Positions 1-6,938 of a stretch of DNA of 18,468 nt are shown here, in pieces. How positions within the stretch are numbered: position 1 is the first letter of the stretch; each line of letters begins with the position of its first letter. Under the pieces are notes generated by a model. It was not told the DNA's origin and did no database searches. It worked only from the letters and a program-made list of their open reading frames with translations. Source of the DNA: Actinomycetota bacterium (GTDB lineage: Bacteria; Actinomycetota; Thermoleophilia; Gaiellales; Gaiellaceae); NCBI GenBank assembly GCA_013821525.1, contig JACDGR010000020.1, forward strand, positions 1 through 18,468, written 5' to 3'. The position numbers were made by a program, and so were the translations under genes.

Positions 1-1
1 C

Positions 2-82
2 TCCGAGGCTGACCTGCATCGAGCTGTCGAGCTGACCCGCTCCGGCTGCACGTTCGAGACCGCCGCAGAGATCCTGCTCTAA
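2..82 (+). CDS. C-terminal fragment of an unidentified upstream gene
   Basis: An open frame enters from the left edge and ends at TAA (80-82). It gives 26 residues that start SEADLHRAVE and end FETAAEILL. The frame has no stop from the window edge and high-GC codon choice, so it is probably the tail of a real gene lying 20 bp before xseA. Too little is present to name the family; I compared it mentally with folD, ispH and proC tails, which are common xseA neighbours, and none fits well. The short gap and shared direction allow co-transcription with xseA. Confidence 0.5.
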   Translation, partial: SEADLHRAVELTRSGCTFETAAEILL

Positions 83-89
83 GAAGCTC

Positions 90-95
90 TACCAT
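90..95 (+). promoter_or_regulatory. TACCAT, candidate -10 box for leaderless xseA transcript
   Basis: TACCAT fits the TANNNT form of actinobacterial -10 boxes and lies 7 nt before the xseA ATG (103). No Shine-Dalgarno sequence is visible in that gap, so transcription could begin at or next to the start codon. No convincing -35 is seen. The box sits just past the stop of the upstream ORF, so xseA may instead be read through from that gene. Confidence 0.3.
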
Positions 96-102
96 CGACT
101 CG

Positions 103-1242
103 ATGAAGGTCGAGGCGACGGAGGTCGACGGACGGAAGGTCTACTCCGTGCGCTCGTTCAATCAGGGCGTTGCCACCTGGCTGAACCGGCTGCCGACGCT
201 ATGGGTGGAGGGTGAGATCACCGAGCTGCGCAGGCAAGACCGGTGGGCGTCGGTGTTCTTCACGCTGAAGGATCCCGAGGACGGCGCCTGCCTCGCCGCC
301 CAGATGCCGCGTGGGCAGTTCGATGCGTTGCAACTCGGTCTCGGCGACGGCGAGCGGGTGCACGTCTTCGGACGACCTGAGCTGTACGAGCAGCGTGGGG
401 AGCTTCGGCTGAAGGTGATGACGATCGAGCGGTTCGGGCTCGGTGCACATCTCGCGGCGCTCGAGCGGCTGAAGTCGAAGCTCGCGGCGGAGGGTCTGTT
501 CGCCGCCGGTCGCAAGCAGACGCTGCCGCGATTCCCTCGGTTGATCGGGCTCGTCACCGGGAACGACGCCGCCGCGAAGAAGGACGTGGTGACCCACATC
601 GTGCAGCGCTTTCCGCCGGCCAACATCCTGATCGCCGAGACCTACGTGCAGGGGCCTCGCGCACCGACGGCGATTGCCGCCGCGATCGGTGCCCTCTGCG
701 AGCGCGGCGCGGACGTGATCGTGCTCGCGCGCGGCGGCGGGAGCTTCGAGGACCTCTTGCCGTTCTCGGATGAGCGCGTCGTGCGCGCGGTCGCCGAGTG
801 CAACGTGCCGATCGTCTCAGCGGTCGGGCATGAGCAGGACACCCCGCTGTGCGACCTTGCGGCAGACGTACGCGCGTCAACACCGACCGCGGCCGCGCGC
901 CTCGTCGTTCCCGACATCGAGGAGCTGCGCGCGCGGCTCGAGCGGACCCGCACCGGGCTGCACCGAGGAGCAAGGACTGCAGCCGAGCGCTACACACAGC
1001 GGCTCGAACGAGCACACGAGCGCCTACGCCGCGCCCCACTGCTCGCGATCGAGCGCAAGCGAGCCAGGATCGACACCGTCCACGCGCGGCTCGGCGCGCT
1101 GTCGCCGACTGCAACCCTCGAACGCGGCTATGCAATCGTCCGCCGCGGCGAGGACGTCGTGCGTACCACGCAGCAGATCGACACCGGCGACGACGTGAGC
1201 ATCCGTGTCGCTGACGGAGCGTTCGGAGCGACCGTCGCATGA
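103..1242 (+). CDS. xseA: Exodeoxyribonuclease VII large subunit
   Basis: Catalytic subunit of exonuclease VII, which degrades single-stranded DNA from both ends to short oligonucleotides in the cytoplasm and works with XseB. The 379-residue product is shorter than the roughly 450 residues of the E. coli protein; the difference is mainly in the C-terminal coiled-coil part. An N-terminal OB-fold (about 12-110) includes LWVEGEITEL. The catalytic domain (about 115-330) shows RLIGLVTGNDAAAKKDV (146-162), LARGGGSFEDLLPF (208-221) and SAVGHEQDTPLCDLAADVRA (239-258). The typical C-terminal motif LSPTATLERGYAIV lies at 333-346. ATG 103 places the N terminus where the family starts. The gene overlaps xseB by 4 nt (ATGA), so the two subunits are probably translationally coupled. 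Confidence 0.97.
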   Translation: MKVEATEVDGRKVYSVRSFNQGVATWLNRLPTLWVEGEITELRRQDRWASVFFTLKDPEDGACLAAQMPRGQFDALQLGLGDGERVHVFGRPELYEQRGELRLKVMTIERFGLGAHLAALERLKSKLAAEGLFAAGRKQTLPRFPRLIGLVTGNDAAAKKDVVTHIVQRFPPANILIAETYVQGPRAPTAIAAAIGALCERGADVIVLARGGGSFEDLLPFSDERVVRAVAECNVPIVSAVGHEQDTPLCDLAADVRASTPTAAARLVVPDIEELRARLERTRTGLHRGARTAAERYTQRLERAHERLRRAPLLAIERKRARIDTVHARLGALSPTATLERGYAIVRRGEDVVRTTQQIDTGDDVSIRVADGAFGATVA

Positions 1243-1433
1243 GCGAGCCGAGCTTCGAGAAGGCTCAGCAGGAGCTCGAGGCGATCGTCGAGCGTCTCGA
1301 GCGTGGTGACGCCGGCATCGACGAGCTGACAAAGTTGTGGGAGCGCGGCGAGGAGCTCTATCGCATCTGCGCGGCGAAGCTCGAGGGCGTGCGCGGGAAG
1401 ATCGAGGAGCTCTCACGCACCACTGAGAGCTAG
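1239..1433 (+). CDS. xseB: Exodeoxyribonuclease VII small subunit
   Basis: Small helical subunit of exonuclease VII. At 64 residues it is about the usual length. The family pattern is clear: FEKAQQELEAIVERLERGD near the N terminus, then LWERGEELYRICAAKLE in the second helix. The start ATG overlaps the xseA stop (ATGA at 1239-1242), giving stoichiometric coupled expression. The last 21 bp overlap tail to tail with the opposite-strand glycerate-kinase gene, leaving no room for an intrinsic terminator between the two convergent units. Confidence 0.95.
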   Translation: MSEPSFEKAQQELEAIVERLERGDAGIDELTKLWERGEELYRICAAKLEGVRGKIEELSRTTES

Positions 1434-2378
1434 AGCCAGATCTTCACCGAGCTGGGCGAGATCCTCGGCCGCGCGGGCCCGGTCACCCGAGAGGGCACGA
1501 GCCGGGAGCCCGTCGCGGACGATCCCGCCGAAGAGTTCGCAGCGCACCCCGAGCCGCTCGCAGCGACGGAGCACCGCTCCCGGCGCCTTGCCCTCGAGCG
1601 TCGTCGCGTCGACCGTCCCCTCTCCCGTGACGACGAGCCCAGCCGCACCTGCGCGCGTGTCGAAACCGATCAGGTCGAGCACGAGCTCGGCGCCGTCGAC
1701 GAGCTCACCGCCCACTGAGGCGAGCGCAGCTCCGAGCCCGCCGCCCGCACCTGCTCCCGGCAGTTCTCGATAGGGCGTCAGCTCCGCGAGCGCCGCGAGC
1801 CGTGCCTCGAGCAGCTCGACCGCCTCCGGGCCTGCGCCCTTCTGCGGACCGAACACGCGCGCGGCGCCGCGCGGGCCGAGCAGCGGGTTGCGCACATCAC
1901 AGAGCACGCGCACCGGCAGCTTGCGAAGCGTCTCCCCGATCACCTCGCGCATGCCGACGCCGCCGTCGACGGTTGCGGTTCCACCAAGGCCGATCAGCAG
2001 ACGGCTTGGTTGCGCTGCGCTGAGCGCGAGCAGTAGCTCGCCGAGCCCCTCGGTCGAGGCGCGAAGCGGATCGAGCTCGTCCTCGGCTAGCAGCGGCAGG
2101 CCGACCGCCTCGGCCGCGTCGACGATCGCGGTGCCGTCGTCGAGAAGCAACCAGCGTGCGTCGACGGCGCGGCCGAACGGGTCAGCCACCCGAGCGGTGT
2201 GCCAGGTTCCGCCGAGGGCTTCGCGCAGCACGGCCGCCGTGCCCTCGCCTCCGTCGGCAACAGGCAACTCGCGTGCTTCGACGCCGGCGACCCGCCGCAT
2301 CCCGGCTGCGAGGTGACGTGCCGCCTCGTGCGCGGAGAGAACGCCTTTGAGGCTAGCCGGAGACGCGAGCGCGATCAG
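1413..2378 (-). CDS. Glycerate kinase family protein, probable CTG start
   Basis: Member of the GlxK/GarK glycerate kinase family, which phosphorylates glycerate with ATP. Visible motifs, numbered from CTG 2378, are SPASLKGVLSA near 6-16 (usual form APDSFKGSLSA), VADGGEGTAAVL, the glycine-rich GLGGTATVDGGVGM and the late VTGEGTVDATTLEGKAPGAV. From CTG the protein is 321 residues. The frame runs open to ATG 2471, but those 31 residues are basic and unlike the family, and they lie inside the preceding membrane-protein gene. CTG 2378 begins exactly where homology begins and has GGAGG (2385-2389) 6 nt ahead. The first motif has Ala in place of the usual Asp, so activity should not be assumed. It is the last gene of a four-gene operon and overlaps its predecessor by 26 nt. 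Confidence 0.82.
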   Translation of the reverse strand: MIALASPASLKGVLSAHEAARHLAAGMRRVAGVEARELPVADGGEGTAAVLREALGGTWHTARVADPFGRAVDARWLLLDDGTAIVDAAEAVGLPLLAEDELDPLRASTEGLGELLLALSAAQPSRLLIGLGGTATVDGGVGMREVIGETLRKLPVRVLCDVRNPLLGPRGAARVFGPQKGAGPEAVELLEARLAALAELTPYRELPGAGAGGGLGAALASVGGELVDGAELVLDLIGFDTRAGAAGLVVTGEGTVDATTLEGKAPGAVLRRCERLGVRCELFGGIVRDGLPARALSGDRARAAEDLAQLGEDLALALSGA

Positions 2379-3384
2379 CGGGCGCCTCCGGTTCGTGCAG
2401 CTCCGCCGACCCTTCGCTCGGGTCGTCTTCGATGTCGCGCAGAGTTGCGTACGAGAGCCCTTCACGTGCAAGGAAGATCAGGCCGACACCGACACCGACC
2501 GACGCCTCGATCGCCTGCAGCCCGATCCCGAACGCGATCCCGTGCGCCTTGCCTACGCCGTAGTTGACGAGCGGGATCGCGACCGCCGCCTGCACGAGAC
2601 CGACGTTGCCCGGCCAGAGCGGAAAGATCGTGGCGACGTTGATCAGGACGAGCACGAGACCCGCCGCGGCAAGCGGCAGGTGGATGTTGAAGGCGTGCAT
2701 CGTGGCCCAGACAGCGAAGAGCTGACAGACCCAGCCGCCGAACTGAAACAGGGCTGCCGTGGCCGCAGCCGCGGGTGTGCGCATGATCGCGAGCCCTTCA
2801 CGACCGCGGATGAAGAGGAGACGAATCCGTCCGAGCTCGTCCCGCTCACGGTTCTGCCGGCGGGCGAGCCAGATCGCGGCCAGGAAGAGGATGACGCCGA
2901 CCGCGAGCACGACTGCGATCGACGTGAGCGCCCAGCCCGGGATCTTCGCGGCGAAGATCACCCAGATTACGAGTGTCAGCGCAGGTATCAGGTCGAACAT
3001 CCGGTGCGCAAAGACCGAGCCGACGAGCGTCGCGGTCGTGCCTCGCTGACCAGGGATGCGCCGGCGGAGCACGGCGACGCGCGCGAGCTCGCCGACCCGG
3101 CCGGGCAGCACGGCGTTCGCGAAGAGGCCGACCGAGAACGCCGAGAAGACGAGTGGAAACGGCGGGTGCGGGCGAGGGATTGACTGTTTGATGGTCGTCT
3201 CCCACGCGAAGGCGCGCAGCAGCACCGAGATCAGGTTGAGCCCGATTGCTGCGACGACCCACTCCCACGTCACGGCGGTGAATGCGTCGTGCACGAGATG
3301 CCAGTTCGGCCCGCGGTAGATGATCAGCACGGTCGCGATCGCCAGCACCGGTAGGACGAGCAGGAGACGCCAGCGCCCTTTCAC
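2353..3384 (-). CDS. Lysylphosphatidylglycerol synthase TM-region / flippase-like membrane protein
   Basis: Polytopic inner-membrane protein of the UPF0104/AglD-like LPG_synthase_TM family. Relatives translocate lysyl-phosphatidylglycerol or accompany glycolipid synthesis; the substrate here is unknown. From GTG 3384 it has 343 residues, normal for the stand-alone family. Hydrophobic segments begin with LLLVLPVLAIATVLIIY and recur to the C terminus. Family hallmarks are VLPGRVGELARVAVLRRR in the first third and IFPLWPGNVGLVQAAV in the last third. The reading frame stays open upstream to 3624, but that part is an Arg-rich shadow of the glycosyltransferase gene. GTG overlaps the glycosyltransferase stop as GTGA (3381-3384) and gives a proper membrane start. 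This coupling to a PimA-like enzyme suggests a role in moving or modifying its lipid product (inference). Confidence 0.88.
   Translation of the reverse strand: MKGRWRLLLVLPVLAIATVLIIYRGPNWHLVHDAFTAVTWEWVVAAIGLNLISVLLRAFAWETTIKQSIPRPHPPFPLVFSAFSVGLFANAVLPGRVGELARVAVLRRRIPGQRGTTATLVGSVFAHRMFDLIPALTLVIWVIFAAKIPGWALTSIAVVLAVGVILFLAAIWLARRQNRERDELGRIRLLFIRGREGLAIMRTPAAAATAALFQFGGWVCQLFAVWATMHAFNIHLPLAAAGLVLVLINVATIFPLWPGNVGLVQAAVAIPLVNYGVGKAHGIAFGIGLQAIEASVGVGVGLIFLAREGLSYATLRDIEDDPSEGSAELHEPEAPADRARVSG
2385..2389 (-). promoter_or_regulatory. Shine-Dalgarno GGAGG deciding the CTG start of the glycerate-kinase gene
   Basis: On the minus strand GGAGG is followed by a 6-nt spacer and then CTG (2378-2376). 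No ATG, GTG or TTG lies in frame between ATG/GTG at 2471/2465 and the first family motif. This is the best ribosome-binding site near the homologous N terminus. It lies inside the 3' end of the upstream membrane-protein gene, so initiation may use ribosomes finishing that gene. Confidence 0.55.
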
Positions 3385-4499
3385 GCGGTCACGTCCAGAT
3401 AGACCTCTTCCAGCCGACGAGCGATATCGCTCCAGGCGTAATTCGCCAGAGCGTGCTCCCGAGCCGCGCGACCCATCTCGATGCGCTTCGGCTCGTCCGA
3501 CATCACGTCGATCACCGCCGCAGCGAGCGCGTCGGCATCCGACGGCGGCACGAGACGCGAGGCTTCCGGGATTGCCACGGCGGCGTACCCGGGGATGTCT
3601 GATGCGACGACCGGCGTTGCGCACGCGAACGCCTCAGCGAGCACGAGGCCGAAGCTCTCGCCCCCTAGAGCAGGCGTCACCGAGAGCTTCGCGCGCTCGA
3701 GCTCGTGCGTACGCACCTCGTTCGGCACGATCCCAAGCACGTCAATGCCCTCTTCGTCGACGCGCAGCCGAGCGTGCAGCAGGCGATATTGCAACGGGTC
3801 GGTGCCGATGATGCGCAGACGTGCGCCGGTCTCCGCGTGGATGCGAGGCCAGGCGGTGAGCAATACAGATAGCCCTTTTCGCTGGTCGTGACGCCCGATG
3901 AAGACCACCGTGTGATCGCGATCGGCCGGATCCGAGCCTTCCGGAATCAGAACGCCGTTCGGGATCACGCGGTACGGGCCGGGTATGAAACGGCTGGCTG
4001 ATTCTTCTGCCATCGGCGAGACGGCGATCCGCGCGTCGATGCGATCCATTAGAAATCCCCAGAAGTGCATCGCCGGCCCCATCCAACCGAGATCGCCGTG
4101 TGCGTGATGCGTTGCGACGAGTGGACATTGCGCGTACGAGAGCGCGGCGACGCAGAGCGAGGGCGTCATCGGCTCGTGCACGTGCACCACGTCGAACTGC
4201 TCTCTCTCGAGCACGCGGCGCACGCGGCCGATGCTCTGTGGTGAGAGCACGATGTTGGGGAGCGATCCGTTGGCGGGGACGACGACCGACCGTCCCACCG
4301 GGATGATCCCTGCCGGTAGCGGCCCGTGCCGCCCGGAACGCGGATGCAGCATGCGCGTCAGGTTTCCGGCTGGATCGTTCCCCATCACGAGGCGAACGTC
4401 GTGCCCTCGGTCGCGCAGCGATGCAGCCTGATGTTCTGCGTGCTCGACCACGCCACCCCAGTAGGACCAGGAGAACGGGACGACGATGCCGATCTTCAT
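3381..4499 (-). CDS. GT4-family glycosyltransferase, PimA-like (phosphatidylinositol mannosyltransferase)
   Basis: Retaining GT-B glycosyltransferase of family GT4, 372 residues, the length of mycobacterial PimA. PimA transfers mannose from GDP-mannose to phosphatidylinositol at the inner face of the membrane. PimA-like signatures: N-terminal KIGIVVPFSWSYWGGVVEH (2-20), PANGSLPNI (75-83), DVVHVHEPMTPSL (103-115), the donor-site segment FIGRHDQRKGL (200-210) with R203 and K208, and the EX7E motif GGESFGLVLAEAFA with E281 and E289. It is the second gene in the minus-strand operon: ATGA overlap with the aminotransferase upstream and GTGA overlap with the membrane protein downstream. Acceptor and sugar are inferred from similarity only; another GT4 activity is possible. 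Confidence 0.85.
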   Translation of the reverse strand: MKIGIVVPFSWSYWGGVVEHAEHQAASLRDRGHDVRLVMGNDPAGNLTRMLHPRSGRHGPLPAGIIPVGRSVVVPANGSLPNIVLSPQSIGRVRRVLEREQFDVVHVHEPMTPSLCVAALSYAQCPLVATHHAHGDLGWMGPAMHFWGFLMDRIDARIAVSPMAEESASRFIPGPYRVIPNGVLIPEGSDPADRDHTVVFIGRHDQRKGLSVLLTAWPRIHAETGARLRIIGTDPLQYRLLHARLRVDEEGIDVLGIVPNEVRTHELERAKLSVTPALGGESFGLVLAEAFACATPVVASDIPGYAAVAIPEASRLVPPSDADALAAAVIDVMSDEPKRIEMGRAAREHALANYAWSDIARRLEEVYLDVTA

Positions 4500-5635
4500 G
4501 CCGCGACCGCTGCGAATGCACGCTGCAGCCGTTCGGCTGCGATCTCGACGACCTCGTCGCTGACCGCGACAGACAAGCGTGCCCAGCCCGCGCCACTGGG
4601 GCCGAACCCTTCACCCGGTGCGACGGCGAGCCGTTCTTCGGCGAGCAGGCGCTCCGCGCTGAGCCCTTGGGGCAACTGGATCCACACGAAGAACGTTCCT
4701 TCGCAGACCGGCGGCTCGGGCAGGGCCGCCGCGAGCAGGTCACGCCTGCGCTGATACGTCGCGACGCGCTCGGCGACCGAGTCTTGCGGCCCTTCGAGCG
4801 CCGCGACTGCGGCGGCCTGGAGTGGCGCGAAGATTCCGACGCGGCTGTGGTCGTTGAGAAGGTTGATGCGCTCGACGATCTCGGCATTTCCGACGACGAA
4901 GCCGATGCGCCAGCCCGCCATTCCGTAGGTCTTCGACATCGACCACAGCTCGACGCCGACATCCTTGGCTCCCGGCGTCGCGAGAAAACTTTGCGGAGGA
5001 CGTCCGTCGAAGACGACGTCGACGTACGCGGCGTCGTGCACGACCGCGCTGCCGGTTCGACGAGCCCAACGCACGGCCGCGTCGAACACGCCGTCGGGGG
5101 CGCAGACCGCGCAGGGATTCGACGGGTAGTTGAGATACAGCGCAGCGCCGTCGGGCGCCGCGTCGAGGTCGGGCGCCCAGCCTGCGTCCGGACGGAGTGG
5201 GATCGTCGCGATCCGCGCACCTGCGAGCGCGGCGCCTGATGGGTAGTCCGGGTAATACGGATCGGGCAGCACCAACGTGTCTCCGTCGTCGCAGAGGCTC
5301 AGCGCAAGCTCGACGAGTCCGGTCTTCGTCCCGGGGATCAGCGCCACCTCTGTCGCGGGGTCAACGTCGACGCCGTAGAGATCGCGGTAGCGGCCGGCGA
5401 TTGCCTCCTTCGTGCGGGGCAATCCTCGGATCGGCGAATAGCCGTGAGCGGACGGATACCCTGCCGCCGTGCGAAGCGCTTCGATCACGTGCGGGGGCGG
5501 CCCCAGCTCGGGATTTCCGCGTCCGAGGTCGATGAGGGGCGGCCCTGCCTGAGCTGCAGCAGCGCTCACCCTGCCGAGGAGGGCGACGAAGTACTGCTCG
5601 GGAAGCCGCTCGATGCGGGCAGGCCGGGGGCGCAC
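4496..5635 (-). CDS. Class I/II pyridoxal-phosphate aminotransferase (DapL/DapC-like)
   Basis: Fold-type I PLP aminotransferase, 379 residues, which transfers an amino group between an amino acid and a 2-oxo acid in the cytoplasm. Visible motifs: LIDLGRGNPELGPP (34-47), HGYSPIRGLPRTKEAIA (64-80), the PGTKTGL phosphate/cofactor site (101-107), NYPSNP (169-174), D201 with Y204 in HDAAYVD, the PLP lysine K235 in SMSKTYGMAGWRIGF, and the substrate carboxylate Arg R353 in WARLSVA. It resembles LL-diaminopimelate aminotransferases and N-succinyl-DAP aminotransferases, but alanine or other specificity cannot be excluded. The start is GTG 5635, with a TACGAT box 6 nt before it. It begins the operon and overlaps the glycosyltransferase gene by ATGA. 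Confidence 0.9.
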   Translation of the reverse strand: MRPRPARIERLPEQYFVALLGRVSAAAAQAGPPLIDLGRGNPELGPPPHVIEALRTAAGYPSAHGYSPIRGLPRTKEAIAGRYRDLYGVDVDPATEVALIPGTKTGLVELALSLCDDGDTLVLPDPYYPDYPSGAALAGARIATIPLRPDAGWAPDLDAAPDGAALYLNYPSNPCAVCAPDGVFDAAVRWARRTGSAVVHDAAYVDVVFDGRPPQSFLATPGAKDVGVELWSMSKTYGMAGWRIGFVVGNAEIVERINLLNDHSRVGIFAPLQAAAVAALEGPQDSVAERVATYQRRRDLLAAALPEPPVCEGTFFVWIQLPQGLSAERLLAEERLAVAPGEGFGPSGAGWARLSVAVSDEVVEIAAERLQRAFAAVAA

Positions 5636-5641
5636 CGCCAG

Positions 5642-5647
5642 ATCGTA
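5642..5647 (-). promoter_or_regulatory. TACGAT, candidate -10 box for leaderless aminotransferase operon transcript
   Basis: TACGAT (minus strand) is separated from GTG 5635 by 6 nt (CTGGCG). It matches TATAAT at four positions and fits the TANNNT pattern. The 56-bp gap between the frameshifted sigma tail (stop 5692) and this gene holds no good Shine-Dalgarno. No clear -35 is visible. Confidence 0.35.
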
Positions 5648-5691
5648 TGCGGCGCCCGCGGGACGGACGCCGAAGGCCCGTTTGCAGCGGG

Positions 5692-6334
5692 TCAGTCGCC
5701 GGACGGATCGGCGGACCGCAGCTCTGGAGCCGGGAGGATCGCGGGCGTCGTCGAGCCGTGGTGGTCGCCGCCACCGCCGTCAGTGCTCGAAGGGCCGTCA
5801 CTCAGAGAGCCGGAGCCCGAGGCGGAACCCCCGTGCGAGTCGCTCGAGGTGGACACGGTCGTCGTCGTGGTGGTGGTGGTGGTGGTGAGGACGCTTGCCG
5901 AAGTCGCCGTGACGGTCTGGGAGCCATGCCCGTCGCCGCCGCCCTCGGTCGAGCCGTGCGTGGCACCGCGAGCCGCGTCATCGCCGGTCAAACCGCTCCG
6001 GTGCGATTCCGATTTGCTCGAGCCATCGCGATCGGATCGAGGTTCGCGCGTTCGTTCGAGGGATGCATGCGTGTGCTCGATCGATCGAGCGCTGATCGTT
6101 TGTCTTGCCGGCGCGACGACGACAACAGCGAGAGCGACCGACCGCGTGGTTGCGCGGTGCACCTGGCGCGCCGGGCGCTGATCGGCGGCCGGAGGGACAG
6201 CGACCGGCGGCCAGGGACGGAGATGCGGGTCTTGCTCGACTGCGAGAGGCGCGCCCGCGGCGATCGTGGCGGTGGCGACGATGACACCAACCTTCGCAAC
6301 TGCAGGTGCGCTGCCCGCGATCAGGCCCGGCCGA
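5692..6334 (-). pseudogene. Frameshifted C-terminal part of ECF sigma factor: membrane segment and Ser/Thr-rich tail
   Basis: The sigma/zinc-finger frame stops at TGA 6323-6321. The -1 frame across the same point reads on to TGA 5694-5692. It encodes GLIAGSAPAVAKVGVIVATA and then TIAAGAPLAV, a convincing membrane helix just after the zf-HC2. Next comes a polar linker and a low-complexity stretch with ten consecutive Thr (5857-5886), Ser/Gly/Asp/His-rich sequence, and an end at ELRSADPSGD. This matches the known architecture of ECF sigma factors with a fused zinc-finger, one membrane span and an extracytoplasmic tail. One extra G in the GGG of ...GGCCGGGCCTGA... would join the frames. So this is either a broken gene, a sequencing error, or less likely programmed -1 frameshifting. 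It has no start of its own that I can support. Confidence 0.55.
5857..5886 (-). repeat. Thr-codon triplet repeat (10 x ACC/ACG)
   Basis: On the minus strand ten consecutive ACC/ACG codons encode ten Thr in the extracytoplasmic tail frame. Read on the plus strand it is a run of GTC/GTG triplets. Multiples of three keep the frame, so length changes would alter only the tail. The Thr run suits a cell-wall-spanning, possibly glycosylated linker (inference). Confidence 0.75.
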
Positions 6335-6938
6335 CGCGGGCGAGCCAGTCGAACCCGAGGCCCCCTGGCAAGACGTTGAGGACACGGGCTCGTAGCCCGA
6401 GCGCGCTGCGACACGAACTGCAGGCGCGGAGGTGAGTCTTGAGCGCGCGGCGCTCGGCCTGGTCGAGCGGCCCTGCTGCCAGGCGTTGCACGGTGACGCA
6501 GTTGAGGCGATCGCCGAAAACCAGCAGCTCGGCCAAGCGATTGCGCGCAGCAAACAGCGACTGCTCGACCTGCGAGGACGTGAGCCCGAGCTCCGTGGCT
6601 GTCTCGTTCATGCGCAGGCCGTGCACCTCGCGCAGCAGGTACACCCGCCGCTGTCGTTCGGGAAGAGCGGCCAGCGCCTCGACGAGCGCGCCCGCGAACG
6701 GCTCGCGTTCGGCAGCTGGCGACTCGGGAAGATTCGCCGACGGCAGCTCCCGCCGCCGAACGACGAGATCGATTGCCGCGTTGTGCGCGATGCGGAAGAG
6801 CCACGACTTCAGATGCATGGGGACGCGCCCCTCTCGCAGTGCGCCGTACGCCTTCAGCATCGTCGTCTGCGCGATGTCGTCGCCGAGGGCCGCATCGCCC
6901 AGCAGATGCGCCCCGTACGCAGCGACGCGATTCGCAAC
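6321..6938 (-). other. ECF sigma factor module (regions 2 and 4 plus zf-HC2) inside the fused frame
   Basis: This is the sigma portion of the fusion, reported separately so it can be found. It begins at GVANRVAAYGAHLLGDAALG, which aligns with the middle of region 2 in actinobacterial ECF sigma factors. About 25 residues that usually precede it (the acidic start and helix 1) are absent. No ATG or GTG with a ribosome-binding site is seen at the junction. Region 4 and its HTH (MNETATELGLTSSQVEQSL) look intact. The zinc finger HLRACSSC ends the usable frame; in relatives this domain acts as a built-in anti-sigma-like sensor joined to a membrane helix. Confidence 0.75.

Noticed and set aside
2347..3183. 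Long plus-strand frame of 278 codons with a highly charged Glu/Asp/Arg product
   Set aside because: It lies opposite the membrane protein gene, whose frame has clear membrane segments and family motifs; the charged product is a typical high-GC antisense shadow.
3742..5220. Minus-strand frame of 492 codons across the glycosyltransferase and aminotransferase genes
   Set aside because: Arg/Ser-rich low-quality product with no motifs; it overlaps two strongly supported genes in another frame.
5444..6181. Plus-strand frame with a poly-Val run opposite the sigma tail
   Set aside because: Poly-Val arises from the complement of the Thr codons; the minus frame gives a sensible membrane helix and tail in the expected place after the zinc finger.
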